Shown here piece after piece: positions 1 through 6,097 of a stretch of DNA of 11,620 bases. The notes below the pieces were generated by a model that saw nothing but the letters and a program-made list of their open reading frames with translations, had not been told where the DNA came from and did not search any database. The position numbers and the translations under genes are program-made. The DNA comes from Methanoregula sp. Lineage in GTDB: Archaea > Halobacteriota > Methanomicrobia > Methanomicrobiales > Methanospirillaceae. Where the stretch lies: NCBI GenBank assembly GCA_003136075.1, contig PNBP01000065.1:1-11620 (forward strand). The letters are read 5' to 3'. The stretch's first letter is position 1, and each line of letters opens with the position of its first letter.

Positions 1-84
1 TGGACGCTCCCCATCACCGAGACGATCGACATCACCGAACGGCAGGTCCTGGACGCTCTCGAAGGAAAGGGCGAGGGGAAGTAA
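1..84 (+). CDS. C-terminal end of an unidentified protein (partial)
   Basis: An open frame enters from the left edge and ends at TAA (82-84), giving 27 residues that start WTLPITETIDITE and end in a charged tail EGKGEGK. Codon use is GC-rich with G or C in most third positions, as in the thiC to echF part of the window, which supports real coding. The fragment is too short to assign to a family. A 8-bp inverted repeat 22 bases after the stop (106-113 with 128-135) could belong to its 3' end. Confidence 0.5.
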   Translation, partial: WTLPITETIDITERQVLDALEGKGEGK

Positions 85-105
85 CGGATAAGGGACCGGG
101 TTTGC

Positions 106-135
106 CAGTTTCCTGCACCATTTTTCCGGAAACTG
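106..135. other. Inverted repeat, possible 3' hairpin of the upstream gene
   Basis: CAGTTTCC (106-113) is perfectly complementary to GGAAACTG (128-135) across a 14-base loop. It lies 22 bases downstream of the stop codon at 84, so it could be a 3' processing or termination structure of the upstream gene. No T-run follows the right arm, so it is not a classical intrinsic terminator. The loop contains TGCACC (114-119), which is repeated at 145-150. Confidence 0.4.
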
Positions 136-144
136 CACTCAAAA

Positions 145-183
145 TGCACCGAGCCGGGTTATTGTGGGTCCGGCAGTGGTGCA
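145..183. other. Two-part hairpin (structured element)
   Basis: TGCACC (145-150) pairs with GGTGCA (178-183), and inside it GCCGG (153-157) pairs with CCGGC (170-174). The two helices are separated by a 2/3-base internal loop and capped by a 12-base loop. Because TGCACC also occurs at 114-119, the right arm could pair with either copy. The structure is strong enough to be an RNA or DNA element, but no function is evident. Confidence 0.35.
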
Positions 184-258
184 CAACAGGCGCCCGGAAC
201 TCTCCCCATTCCGGCCTCTCGGAAGGCCCGGATGGAAAACATTGTCCGATCTGAGAGA

Positions 259-299
259 CCGGCAAATAAAAAAATTCGTGGGGGGTCCGGTTTTTTTTC
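259..299 (+). repeat. Imperfect direct repeat, copy 1 (97-bp offset)
   Basis: This copy runs from CCGGCAA through an AT run to GTGGGGGGTCCG (278-289) and a run of eight T. The second copy lies exactly 97 bp downstream. Between the copies, CCGGCAA, the 12-base GTGGGGGGTCCG core and seven T are identical; the AT stretch between the first two blocks is substituted but equal in length. No target-site duplication or open reading frame marks it as a known mobile element. Confidence 0.55.
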
Positions 300-355
300 A
301 AAAATAATTGAGGGGGTCTGCTCCGGACAGAAAAAATATTTTGGGGGGGCAGGGG

Positions 356-396
356 CCGGCAATTTTTTTTATTTGTGGGGGGTCCGATTTTTTTCG
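356..396 (+). repeat. Imperfect direct repeat, copy 2 (97-bp offset)
   Basis: Second copy of the element at 259-299: CCGGCAA (356-362), a T-rich stretch, GTGGGGGGTCCG (375-386), one substitution (A for G) and seven T. A looser third relative, GTGGGGGGTTCCGA, occurs at 542-555 without the CCGGCAA block. Confidence 0.55.
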
Positions 397-515
397 ATTG
401 GCTGAGTGGATGACTGAAGGTGCCGGGAATCTGGTGCAGTTGAGTGGTGCAATAGGTTGTAATCCTTGTTCATCGATACCGTGCCAGCATGGTTATGACC
501 TGATGGGGGGTGGGA

Positions 516-543
516 CCCTCTCTTGTCTAAGGACAAGGGGGGT
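516..543. other. Stem-loop in the G-rich region
   Basis: CTTGTC (522-527) pairs with GACAAG (532-537) around a TAAG tetraloop. The stem extends outward through CCCTCT against GGGGG when G-U pairs are allowed on the plus strand. It sits between the TGGGGGGT copies at 504 and 543. It could be a transcript-end structure of the minus-strand gene ending at 608, but no T-run follows it in either direction. Confidence 0.35.
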
Positions 544-562
544 GGGGGGTTCCGACATTTTG

Positions 563-590
563 GGAAAGGTAGGGGGTACCCCCCTTTTCC
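563..590. other. GGGGGTACCCCC palindrome with flanking complementary arms
   Basis: A perfect 12-base palindrome (572-583) is flanked by GGAAAGG on the left and CCTTTTCC on the right, so the arms can extend the stem with one bulge. It lies about 20 bases beyond the stop codon of the minus-strand gene at 608 and is the best candidate for its 3' end structure. No T-run follows on the minus strand, so termination is not established. Confidence 0.4.
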
Positions 591-607
591 ACCAAAGAGG
601 AAAAACT

Positions 608-1291
608 TCAATCAGAATAGCCATCATCACCGTAGCTAGGATAACAATCATCACTTGGATGCTGTATTTCATCTATCCAGTCCGACACCCTTTCAAGATA
701 ATCGATTATCCATGTAGCATTATCGGAGAAATAATTCATGTCGATAGATCCCAATCTATCTCCATCAATACACATTTTCCCGTTCATGTCGATTGGATAT
801 CTGAAGGATATGGATTTTGGATCTATAATGGAAATCTGTTTGATGAATCCTCCAATAAGATTGAAATCTGCAAGATTTTCATAATCAGGTTCAGAACCAT
901 CCGTTTCCGATTTGTTCTTTTTTGAGAATTCAATCAGCAATGATTTGCATTCGTTCCAAAGAGCTTCGATATTGTGTGGATTTTTATCTTGATTTTTAAA
1001 TGTTTTCTCTTGCTGATGCATCTCCTGTTCGAGATTTACAATCAGCTCTTTAAATTTAATTTCTAAATAGTGACGAAATACGTAGAGTATAGGATAATAA
1101 TGATCAGAGGAATGAGCACCGGTTTTCACTTCCTTCAATAATACGTCAATTGCCCATTTCCACCCATATGAGAATAATCTCCACGGCTCAATTTTGTCAG
1201 GGTTATCCAATCTGCGACTATTTCGGGAGAGTGGAGATCCTCTAAATAATGAGGTTCCTTCCGATGGTTTCGGAACGGGATCATTGTACAT
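608..1291 (-). CDS. Uncharacterised AT-rich protein, tentative HEPN-like helical domain
   Basis: From ATG at 1291 the product has 227 residues. A TTG at 1417 would add 42 residues in the same frame. I prefer the ATG because a good TATA-like element (TTTAAATA, 1327-1334 on the minus strand) lies at the right distance for a short leader. The protein is soluble and mostly helical. Visible blocks are YPILYVFRHYLEIKFKELI (about 66-84), HNIEALW (106-112) and FRYPID (163-168); I recall similar blocks together in uncharacterised HEPN-like proteins, but the RNase motif Rx4-6H is not evident. The tail is Asp/Tyr-rich. Codons are AT-rich, unlike thiC and the genes beyond, which suggests transfer. It is divergent from the CPBP-type gene. 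Function unknown; a role in defence is only a guess from composition and company. Confidence 0.7.
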   Translation of the reverse strand: MYNDPVPKPSEGTSLFRGSPLSRNSRRLDNPDKIEPWRLFSYGWKWAIDVLLKEVKTGAHSSDHYYPILYVFRHYLEIKFKELIVNLEQEMHQQEKTFKNQDKNPHNIEALWNECKSLLIEFSKKNKSETDGSEPDYENLADFNLIGGFIKQISIIDPKSISFRYPIDMNGKMCIDGDRLGSIDMNYFSDNATWIIDYLERVSDWIDEIQHPSDDCYPSYGDDGYSD

Positions 1292-1326
1292 ATAAAACAA
1301 AATAGTAAGTACTTGATGATTAGATT

Positions 1327-1334
1327 TATTTAAA
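1327..1334 (-). promoter_or_regulatory. TATA-like box of the AT-rich islet gene
   Basis: TTTAAATA on the minus strand, preceded by GGGCGG. It lies about 26 bases from a predicted transcript start near 1304, leaving a leader of roughly 13 bases before the ATG at 1291. Position and composition fit an archaeal TATA box; the local DNA is AT-rich, so chance is possible. Confidence 0.35.
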
Positions 1335-1393
1335 CCGCCCAATATTTGTTGAATAGAACAACAAAATTTGGGAACAGTCTGCGGATGTGATTC

Positions 1394-1846
1394 TTGGATA
1401 ATTTCATTAGATTTCAACTAAATGACTATCGCAAGACAATAATCATTCCAATATTAGTGATAGGTGTATTTTACGTCATATGGACATTGTACACTAATGG
1501 AACGCCTCAATCGATAACAAAATCTTTTTTAGAATATTTCATTATTCAGGGTTTGACAATTCCAATTTTCGAGGAAATCCTACAATGTGTTCTGTTGAGC
1601 TTCATTTTTTCAGTAATCTACCGGATCTGTTCTAATAAATATTTTGTAAAAATCGGTAGCGGATTAGGGATAGTTTTTCTCTCTTACCTTTTTGCTCTGG
1701 CTCATTTTAATGCAGAATTGATAAATTGGTGGGAGCATTTTATATCATTTACACTTTTTGGTATTCTCTACTTTGAAAATGATAGGAACATTCTTCCTCC
1801 AATTGTCGCCCATATGACTTGGAATTTAATTCTATTAATCCCGTGA
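1394..1846 (+). CDS. Short CPBP (Abi/CAAX-type) family membrane protein
   Basis: A 150-residue membrane protein with about four hydrophobic segments. Three CPBP intramembrane protease motifs appear in order: a Glu-Glu pair (FEEILQ, about residues 59-64), FALAH (FxxxH, about 100-104) and HMTWN (HxxxN, about 139-143). These residues form the metal and catalytic site in the family (Rce1 and bacterial immunity/Abi proteins). The Arg of the usual EExxxR motif is missing; the residue there is Cys. The protein is short for the family, although the core is intact. Translation must begin at or after TTG 1394, because the in-frame codon at 1388-1390 is a stop. GGATGTGA at 1383-1390 resembles the archaeal ribosome-binding site and supports TTG. 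Codons are AT-rich like its divergent neighbour. It may cleave a membrane or prenylated substrate; the partner is unknown. Confidence 0.75.
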   Translation: MDNFIRFQLNDYRKTIIIPILVIGVFYVIWTLYTNGTPQSITKSFLEYFIIQGLTIPIFEEILQCVLLSFIFSVIYRICSNKYFVKIGSGLGIVFLSYLFALAHFNAELINWWEHFISFTLFGILYFENDRNILPPIVAHMTWNLILLIP

Positions 1847-1850
1847 AAAT

Positions 1851-1882
1851 TGAAATAGAGCAATAAATAATTTCAGGAAATT
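1851..1882. terminator. Weak inverted repeats between convergent genes
   Basis: The gap between the CPBP-type gene (stop 1846) and thiC (stop 1903) contains AATTTC (1869-1874) opposite GAAATT (1877-1882), and the longer-range pair TGAAAT/ATTTCA. Such AT-rich palindromes between convergent genes may help transcription end, but the signal is weak. Confidence 0.25.
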
Positions 1883-1902
1883 GTACTTGTCTGATAACTT
1901 CT

Positions 1903-3183
1903 CTACTTCTCCTTCTTCTTCCCCGTCCCAAACAGCTCGTTCACCATCTTGACCGCACACAAATCCCCGCACATCGAGCACGTCTCCGTCTCGCCGTCCC
2001 GCTCGTGGATCTTCCGGGCATTCTCGCCGTACAAAGCAAGCCGGAACTGTTCGTCCCAATCGAGCAGGTGCCGGGCCTCCGCCATCTGTACCTCGCGCTT
2101 CATCCGGAACCCCTCCGGGCGCCGGACCGTGTCACCGATGTGCGCCGCCAGCTTCGCGACCCTCGTCCCCTCGATAATATCATCGGCATCAGGCAGAGCG
2201 AGGTGTTCCGCAGGCGAAACCATGCAGAGGAAGTCGGCGCCGTTCTGGCAGGCAGTCGCCCCACCGATTGCAGCGACCACATGATCGTAGCCCGGGGCAA
2301 TATCCGTCACAATCGGCCCGAGCAGGTACAGCGGTGCATGGTCGGTAATCTCCTTGATCATCCGCACGTTATATCCCACCTGGTCAAGAGGCATATGTCC
2401 CGGACCCTCAATCATCCGCTGGACACCCTTTTCATGGGCCCGTTGTGCAAGCGTCCCGAGCGTCATGTACTCGACCGACTTTGCGAGTTTCTCTGCATCC
2501 TGCAAACAGCCCGGCCTCATGCCGTCGCCGAGGCTGATGGTAACGTCATGTTCCGCGAGGATCTCCATCAGATAGTCAAACTCGGCATAGAGCGGATTTT
2601 CCTCTTCCCGCTTCATCATCATCGCACAGTGGAACGACCCGCCCCGGCTGACAACGCCCATCAGTCGCGGATCAGATTTGAGTGCTGCAAGCGCCTGCAG
2701 GTTCACACCGCAGTGGAGGGTCAGGAAATCCACACCCTGCTCGCAATGCTCCCGGATCACGCGGAACAGGAGATCGGCATCTACATCGATCGCGTTACCC
2801 GCCCTCCGGACTGCTTCATAGACAGGCACCGTCCCGACCGTTGTGTCAAGCGACAGGATGTTCTTCCGTATCTTGACCAGATCCCCGCCGGTTGAGAGAT
2901 CCATGAGGGCGTCTGCACCGTTTGCAAGCGCCGCTTTTCCTTTCTTCATCTCGAGCGCCGGATCGCACCGGGAACCGGAGGTCCCGATATTCACGTTGAT
3001 TTTGACCAGACAGCCTTCGCCAACTGCACTGAGTACATGCGTCCGCTTCGGGTTTGCCGGGATCACTATTCTTCCGGCAGCAATCCCCCGGGCAATTTTT
3101 GCCGGATCCATGCTTTCCGCTCGTGCCACCGCTTTTACTTCTTCCGGTACTGTGCGGGCACACCTGCGGATGAGCAAATCCAT
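1903..3183 (-). CDS. thiC: Phosphomethylpyrimidine synthase ThiC
   Basis: ThiC is a radical-SAM enzyme that rearranges aminoimidazole ribotide into hydroxymethylpyrimidine phosphate for thiamine synthesis. The 426-residue product carries the family blocks GRIVIP and NIGTS near the N-terminus, MIEGPGHMPLDQV and IAPGYDHV in the barrel, and the C-terminal cluster motif CSMCGDLC (Cys 402, 405, 409). Spacing there is CX2CX3C, one residue shorter than the CX2CX4C of bacterial ThiC; I believe this is normal in archaea. I chose the ATG at 3183 because residue spacing to the KAVA block matches the family N-terminus and a TATA-like CTAATAAG (3205-3212) would give a leaderless transcript there. ATGs at 3192 and 3219 are in frame, and the latter would overlap the divergent gene's start. 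No TPP riboswitch fits in the short gap. Confidence 0.95.
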   Translation of the reverse strand: MDLLIRRCARTVPEEVKAVARAESMDPAKIARGIAAGRIVIPANPKRTHVLSAVGEGCLVKINVNIGTSGSRCDPALEMKKGKAALANGADALMDLSTGGDLVKIRKNILSLDTTVGTVPVYEAVRRAGNAIDVDADLLFRVIREHCEQGVDFLTLHCGVNLQALAALKSDPRLMGVVSRGGSFHCAMMMKREEENPLYAEFDYLMEILAEHDVTISLGDGMRPGCLQDAEKLAKSVEYMTLGTLAQRAHEKGVQRMIEGPGHMPLDQVGYNVRMIKEITDHAPLYLLGPIVTDIAPGYDHVVAAIGGATACQNGADFLCMVSPAEHLALPDADDIIEGTRVAKLAAHIGDTVRRPEGFRMKREVQMAEARHLLDWDEQFRLALYGENARKIHERDGETETCSMCGDLCAVKMVNELFGTGKKKEK

Positions 3184-3204
3184 AAGAAACATCTGCCGGG
3201 ATGC

Positions 3205-3212
3205 CTTATTAG
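3205..3212 (-). promoter_or_regulatory. TATA-like box of thiC
   Basis: CTAATAAG on the minus strand is centred about 25 bases before the ATG at 3183, the spacing expected for a leaderless archaeal transcript. It lies within the 34-bp gap between thiC and the divergent hydrolase gene, so regulators bound here could affect both genes. Confidence 0.35.
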
Positions 3213-3217
3213 TGTGC

Positions 3218-3820
3218 ATGAAGGTCAGGTGGATTCCCGAGCAGGCGGCTTTTGCGAACTCCTATATTTTCGGCACCGTTCTTGTCGATGCGGGAGTCCT
3301 GCCGATGGCAATTATACCGTATAAGGACACTATTGATACTATCGTCCTTACCCACTGCCACTTTGATCACACGGCTCATGTAAAAGAGATCGCGCATATG
3401 TGCCGGGCAAAAGTCGCCATCCACAAGGACGATGCTTCCGGGCTCATCGAAGATGCCCTGAGTCTATCGATGCATTTTGGTGCCCGCTCGCCCGGGATTG
3501 TCCCTGACATTATTCTCAATGATGGTGATATGATCGGGAATCTTAAGGTGTTGCACACGCCGGGCCATACCCGGGGAAGCTGCTGCCTGTTCTCGGAGCC
3601 GGACAAAGTGCTGATCAGCGGCGACACGGTGTTTGCCGACGGCTGTTTCGGGCGCTATGATTTCCCCGGAGGAAGCCGTCAGGCACTCTCGAAGTCCCTA
3701 GATCTGCTTGGGGATCTTGATATCGAAGGGCTCTATCCCGGTCACGGAGAGCCAGTCGAAAGCGGGGGCAAGCGCCATATCGCGGCAGCCCGGGAACTCA
3801 TGAAGAGCGGATATGGATAA
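3218..3820 (+). CDS. Metallo-beta-lactamase fold hydrolase (glyoxalase II-like)
   Basis: This 200-residue protein has a complete metallo-beta-lactamase metal site: HCHFDH (His46, His48, Asp50, His51), His117 in HTPGHT, Asp136 in SGDTVF and His176 in YPGHGE. The arrangement and length match the glyoxalase II/hydroxyacylglutathione hydrolase-like group, which hydrolyses thioesters or other esters; the substrate cannot be read from the sequence. The frame stays open far upstream, but that part is antisense to thiC, so the start is taken as ATG 3218 (MKVRWIPEQ). It is the first gene of an operon: its stop overlaps the start of the DUF123 gene by 8 bases. No signal peptide or membrane segment is seen, so it should act in the cytoplasm. 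Confidence 0.88.
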   Translation: MKVRWIPEQAAFANSYIFGTVLVDAGVLPMAIIPYKDTIDTIVLTHCHFDHTAHVKEIAHMCRAKVAIHKDDASGLIEDALSLSMHFGARSPGIVPDIILNDGDMIGNLKVLHTPGHTRGSCCLFSEPDKVLISGDTVFADGCFGRYDFPGGSRQALSKSLDLLGDLDIEGLYPGHGEPVESGGKRHIAAARELMKSGYG

Positions 3821-4268
3821 GGGAATTTATTGTCTGGTACTCAAAAATCCGGCCTGCACCGCGACAATAGGGGCACTTGGGCCATTGCCATTTGCCGACG
3901 GCTGGCACTGCTATATTGGTTCTGCCCTTGGCAGCGGGGGACTTGCACGGCTTACGCGCCACTGCAGGCTCGCAACAGAGCGCAATAAACGACCGAAATG
4001 GCATGTGGATTACCTCTTAACCGATCCCCGGTTCGTGCTTACCTATACCATAAGCGCCATTACAACAGAACGACTCGAATGCCGGCTTGCATCCACGCTT
4101 GGCGGCACAGGAATTCCCGGTTTTGGCTGTAGTGACTGTTCCTGTGACTCTCATCTCCTGTACCGGAGCCATGATCCCAAACAGGAGATCATCGCTGCGT
4201 TTGAGGTGCTGGATCTCATCCCGGTTATCAAAACGCTCATTATCCCGGAAGTTAAGGGTAACATATGA
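3813..4268 (+). CDS. DUF123 / GIY-YIG-like domain protein
   Basis: A 151-residue protein made of a single DUF123 domain. Diagnostic blocks are GIYCLVL (4-10), HCYIGSA (32-38), RLTRH (46-50), WHVDYLL (63-69), a Glu in the ERLECRLA helix (86-93) and GFGCSDCSCDSHLLY (102-116). DUF123 resembles GIY-YIG nucleases and in some archaea and bacteria is fused to endonuclease III, so a role in DNA processing or repair is commonly suggested but, to my knowledge, unproven. Its ATG lies inside the 3' end of the hydrolase gene (8-base overlap) and its TGA overlaps the next ATG (ATGA), so the three genes are almost certainly co-translated. Confidence 0.85.
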   Translation: MDKGIYCLVLKNPACTATIGALGPLPFADGWHCYIGSALGSGGLARLTRHCRLATERNKRPKWHVDYLLTDPRFVLTYTISAITTERLECRLASTLGGTGIPGFGCSDCSCDSHLLYRSHDPKQEIIAAFEVLDLIPVIKTLIIPEVKGNI

Positions 4269-4819
4269 AGGTGCTCGGGTTATCGGGAAGCATGCGGAAG
4301 AATGGCAATACATCTCAGCTTATCAAGGTCATCCTCAAACGCTGCGAGGATGCAGGTATTGAAACTGAATTTATCTCCCTTGCCGGAAAGAAGATCTCGC
4401 CCTGTATCGGCTGCGAGAAATGCAAGGAGAAAAAGTGGTGCGTGATAGAGAACGATGACTGGGGCGAGGTTATCCAGAGCGTGCTCGATTCCGAAGTGCT
4501 TATCATCGGTTCGCCAACCTACTATTTCGATGTCTGCGGGCATGTGAAAAACTTTATCGACCGCACCTATTCGCTCTACCATGACCGCAAGTTATCGGGG
4601 CGAAAAGGAATCGCGGTCGCGGTACAGGCTTCAAAAGGTGCAAACCGCACGATCCAGACGCTGGAAGGGTTCCTGAGCACCCATGAATTTGCATCCCTTG
4701 GTTCAGTGAAGGGGACGGGATACAAAGAAGGCTCGGTGCTCAATGATGCCGAGGCGGTAGAAAAGGCGCAGAAGATCGGCGATAAGATCGTGCGCCTGCT
4801 CAAACCCCATCACGACTAA
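4265..4819 (+). CDS. Iron-sulfur flavoprotein (Isf-type, NADPH-dependent FMN reductase fold)
   Basis: A 184-residue flavodoxin-like protein. The FMN phosphate loop GSMRKNGNTS is at 8-17 and a flavin-contact block SPTYYF follows near residue 84. Four cysteines, Cys47, 50, 53 and 59, form CX2CX2CX5C, within the compact CX2CX2CX4-7C motif that binds the 4Fe-4S cluster of Methanosarcina Isf. Isf proteins pass electrons from ferredoxin and in studied methanogens are linked to reduction of O2 or peroxide; the physiological role here is inferred. It is the last gene of the hydrolase-DUF123-Isf operon. A short T-run at 4842-4846 follows and may end the transcript before the convergent cofH gene. Confidence 0.85.
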   Translation: MKVLGLSGSMRKNGNTSQLIKVILKRCEDAGIETEFISLAGKKISPCIGCEKCKEKKWCVIENDDWGEVIQSVLDSEVLIIGSPTYYFDVCGHVKNFIDRTYSLYHDRKLSGRKGIAVAVQASKGANRTIQTLEGFLSTHEFASLGSVKGTGYKEGSVLNDAEAVEKAQKIGDKIVRLLKPHHD

Positions 4820-4931
4820 TAGGGTTTAATTTCTCAGCCCGTTTTTCCTGTCAATTGTTCGATATCAATCCAAATACTACAGACACTGGCAAGTCCCGGC
4901 TCTGAAAATTCGTATGCGGATCTGCCAAAAA
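4820..4931. other. Convergent intergenic gap
   Basis: The 112 bp between the stop of the iron-sulfur flavoprotein gene and the stop of the first cofH paralog contain only a T5 run at 4842-4846, a plausible archaeal oligo-T termination signal for the plus strand. I see no gene or strong structure. Confidence 0.4.
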
Positions 4932-6020
4932 TCAGCACAGGTCATAGAGCGTTGTCCGGCGCCGCAATATCCTGCCGCAATCTTCAGCCACGCGCTCCAT
5001 CTCTGCCGGGTCAAGGTAATCGGTGTTGGTCGCACCCGCACCTTTTGAGATGCTCTCCTCAAACATCGTGCCCCCGAGGTCATTTGCACCGGCAAGCAGC
5101 CCCAGCTGTGCCATCTTGATCCCTTCTTTGACCCACGAGACCTGGATATTTTTAAAATTGTCCAGAAAGAGGCGGGCAACGGCGACCATCAGGAGATCTT
5201 CCCTGCCCGTTGCTCCTGCCCGTGCCTTCCCGCTCTTATAAATCGGGGTGTTCATGTGGATGAACGAGAGCGGCACAAACTCGGTAAATCCATGGGTTTC
5301 ATCTTGGAGCTCACGGAGGATGGCAAGATGGCAGACCCGGTCGGCATCGCTCTCGCAGTGCCCGTACATAATCGTAGCAGTCGAGGGGATGCCCAGCTGG
5401 TGCGCCTCAGTGATAATCCGCACCCATTCATCGGTTGTGATCTTCTGGGGACAGATTGTTTTCCTGACCGGATCGACGAGGATCTCTGCTGCCGTCCCGC
5501 AAAGCGAACAGAGCCCGGCGTCTTTCATCGCGACAAGAACATCCCGGGTGGACATGCCGCTTTTTCTGGCACCATACGCGACTTCCATGGGATTACTGGC
5601 ATGGAGGTGAACTCCCGGCGCGGCTTCAGTGATCCACCGGTAGATGTCGATATAGGACTGGGCGGTAAACTCCGGGTGGAGCCCGCTGACAGTGCAGATT
5701 TCGGAAACCCTCCGGGATTTTGCGAGCGCCGCTTTTTTCTGGATCGTGTCCCGGTCATGGAAATAGATCCCTTCATCACCGGGCTTTTTTGAAAAACCGC
5801 AGAACACGCAGGAGTTGATGCACAGGTTGGTGACGTTGATGTTCTGGTTGCGGACATAGGTCACCGCGTTCCCGACCACATGTTCCCGTTGTTCGTCTGC
5901 AGCAGCCGCAATATCCCAGACATCACGGTTTTGTGTTTTAAAGAGACGGCGTGCTTCGGCTTCACTGAGCCGGTGACCTTCCTTAACATCCGATAACAGG
6001 GTGCTTAATGACGGGTTCAT
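4932..6020 (-). CDS. cofH: CofH-family radical SAM enzyme, paralog 1 (F420 precursor FO synthesis)
   Basis: A 362-residue radical-SAM protein with the cluster motif CINSCVFC (Cys67, 71, 74; CX3CX2C) and the CofH/MqnE-type layout: GTAAEIL (175-181), GFTEF and NTPIY in the C-terminal half. CofH joins 5-amino-6-ribitylaminouracil to a tyrosine-derived fragment; CofG then closes the ring to FO, the chromophore of coenzyme F420. No cofG is in the window. Two positions differ from what I recall as usual: the HAFSP block reads HASNP (140-144), and the Pro before GTAAEIL is Cys174. The ATG at 6020 has no close ribosome-binding site, so the transcript may be leaderless. The gene is divergent from the DUF1805 gene. 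It is clearly homologous to the product of 6532-7623, roughly half or more identical by eye. Which copy makes FO is not decidable here. Confidence 0.88.
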   Translation of the reverse strand: MNPSLSTLLSDVKEGHRLSEAEARRLFKTQNRDVWDIAAAADEQREHVVGNAVTYVRNQNINVTNLCINSCVFCGFSKKPGDEGIYFHDRDTIQKKAALAKSRRVSEICTVSGLHPEFTAQSYIDIYRWITEAAPGVHLHASNPMEVAYGARKSGMSTRDVLVAMKDAGLCSLCGTAAEILVDPVRKTICPQKITTDEWVRIITEAHQLGIPSTATIMYGHCESDADRVCHLAILRELQDETHGFTEFVPLSFIHMNTPIYKSGKARAGATGREDLLMVAVARLFLDNFKNIQVSWVKEGIKMAQLGLLAGANDLGGTMFEESISKGAGATNTDYLDPAEMERVAEDCGRILRRRTTLYDLC

Positions 6021-6097
6021 GATATGTATCGGCTACGATATCACCGTGCTACTGTGTGTCATACTCAACGTAAACCTATCGTCTCGATATCCCACAT

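Larger units (their letters stand above)
85..607. other. Long non-coding region with hairpins, G/T runs and repeats
   Basis: This 523-bp stretch has no convincing gene. Open frames exist on both strands, but they run through homopolymer tracts and repeats and give no protein-like sequence. It holds: an inverted repeat at 106-135; a two-part hairpin at 145-183; a small stem at 246-262; an imperfect direct repeat at 259-299 and 356-396; the octamer TGGGGGGT at 279, 376, 504 and 543; a hairpin at 516-543; and a GGGGGTACCCCC palindrome at 572-583. The 3' end of the AT-rich islet gene on the minus strand abuts it at 608. It may be a mobile-element remnant, a structured RNA locus or a terminator cluster; the sequence alone does not decide. 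Confidence 0.6.

Noticed and set aside
402..475. A tRNA-like stretch with GGCTGAGTGG and GGTTGTAATCC
   Set aside because: No acceptor stem or seven-base anticodon loop can be formed, and the T-loop consensus is broken.
85..607. CRISPR array in the repeat region
   Set aside because: There are only two imperfect copies of one unit and no regular spacers or cas genes.
308..925. A 205-codon plus-strand open frame
   Set aside because: Its first half runs through G and T homopolymers and repeats, and its second half is antisense to the better-supported minus-strand gene at 608-1291.
1292..1417. TTG start at 1417 for the AT-rich islet gene
   Set aside because: It would overlap the divergent CPBP-type gene and place the good TATA-like box inside the coding region. 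It stays possible because the frame is open.
2005..2895. A 296-codon plus-strand open frame
   Set aside because: It is entirely antisense to thiC, whose protein motifs are unmistakable; long antisense frames are common in GC-rich DNA.
2843..3217. N-terminal extension of the hydrolase gene
   Set aside because: The extra 125 codons lie antisense to thiC and show no domain; the protein begins naturally at MKVRWIPEQ (3218).
3184..3217. TPP riboswitch upstream of thiC
   Set aside because: The gap to the divergent gene is too short to hold the conserved THI element.
5256..5792. A 178-codon plus-strand open frame
   Set aside because: It is antisense to the first cofH paralog and shows no recognisable domain.
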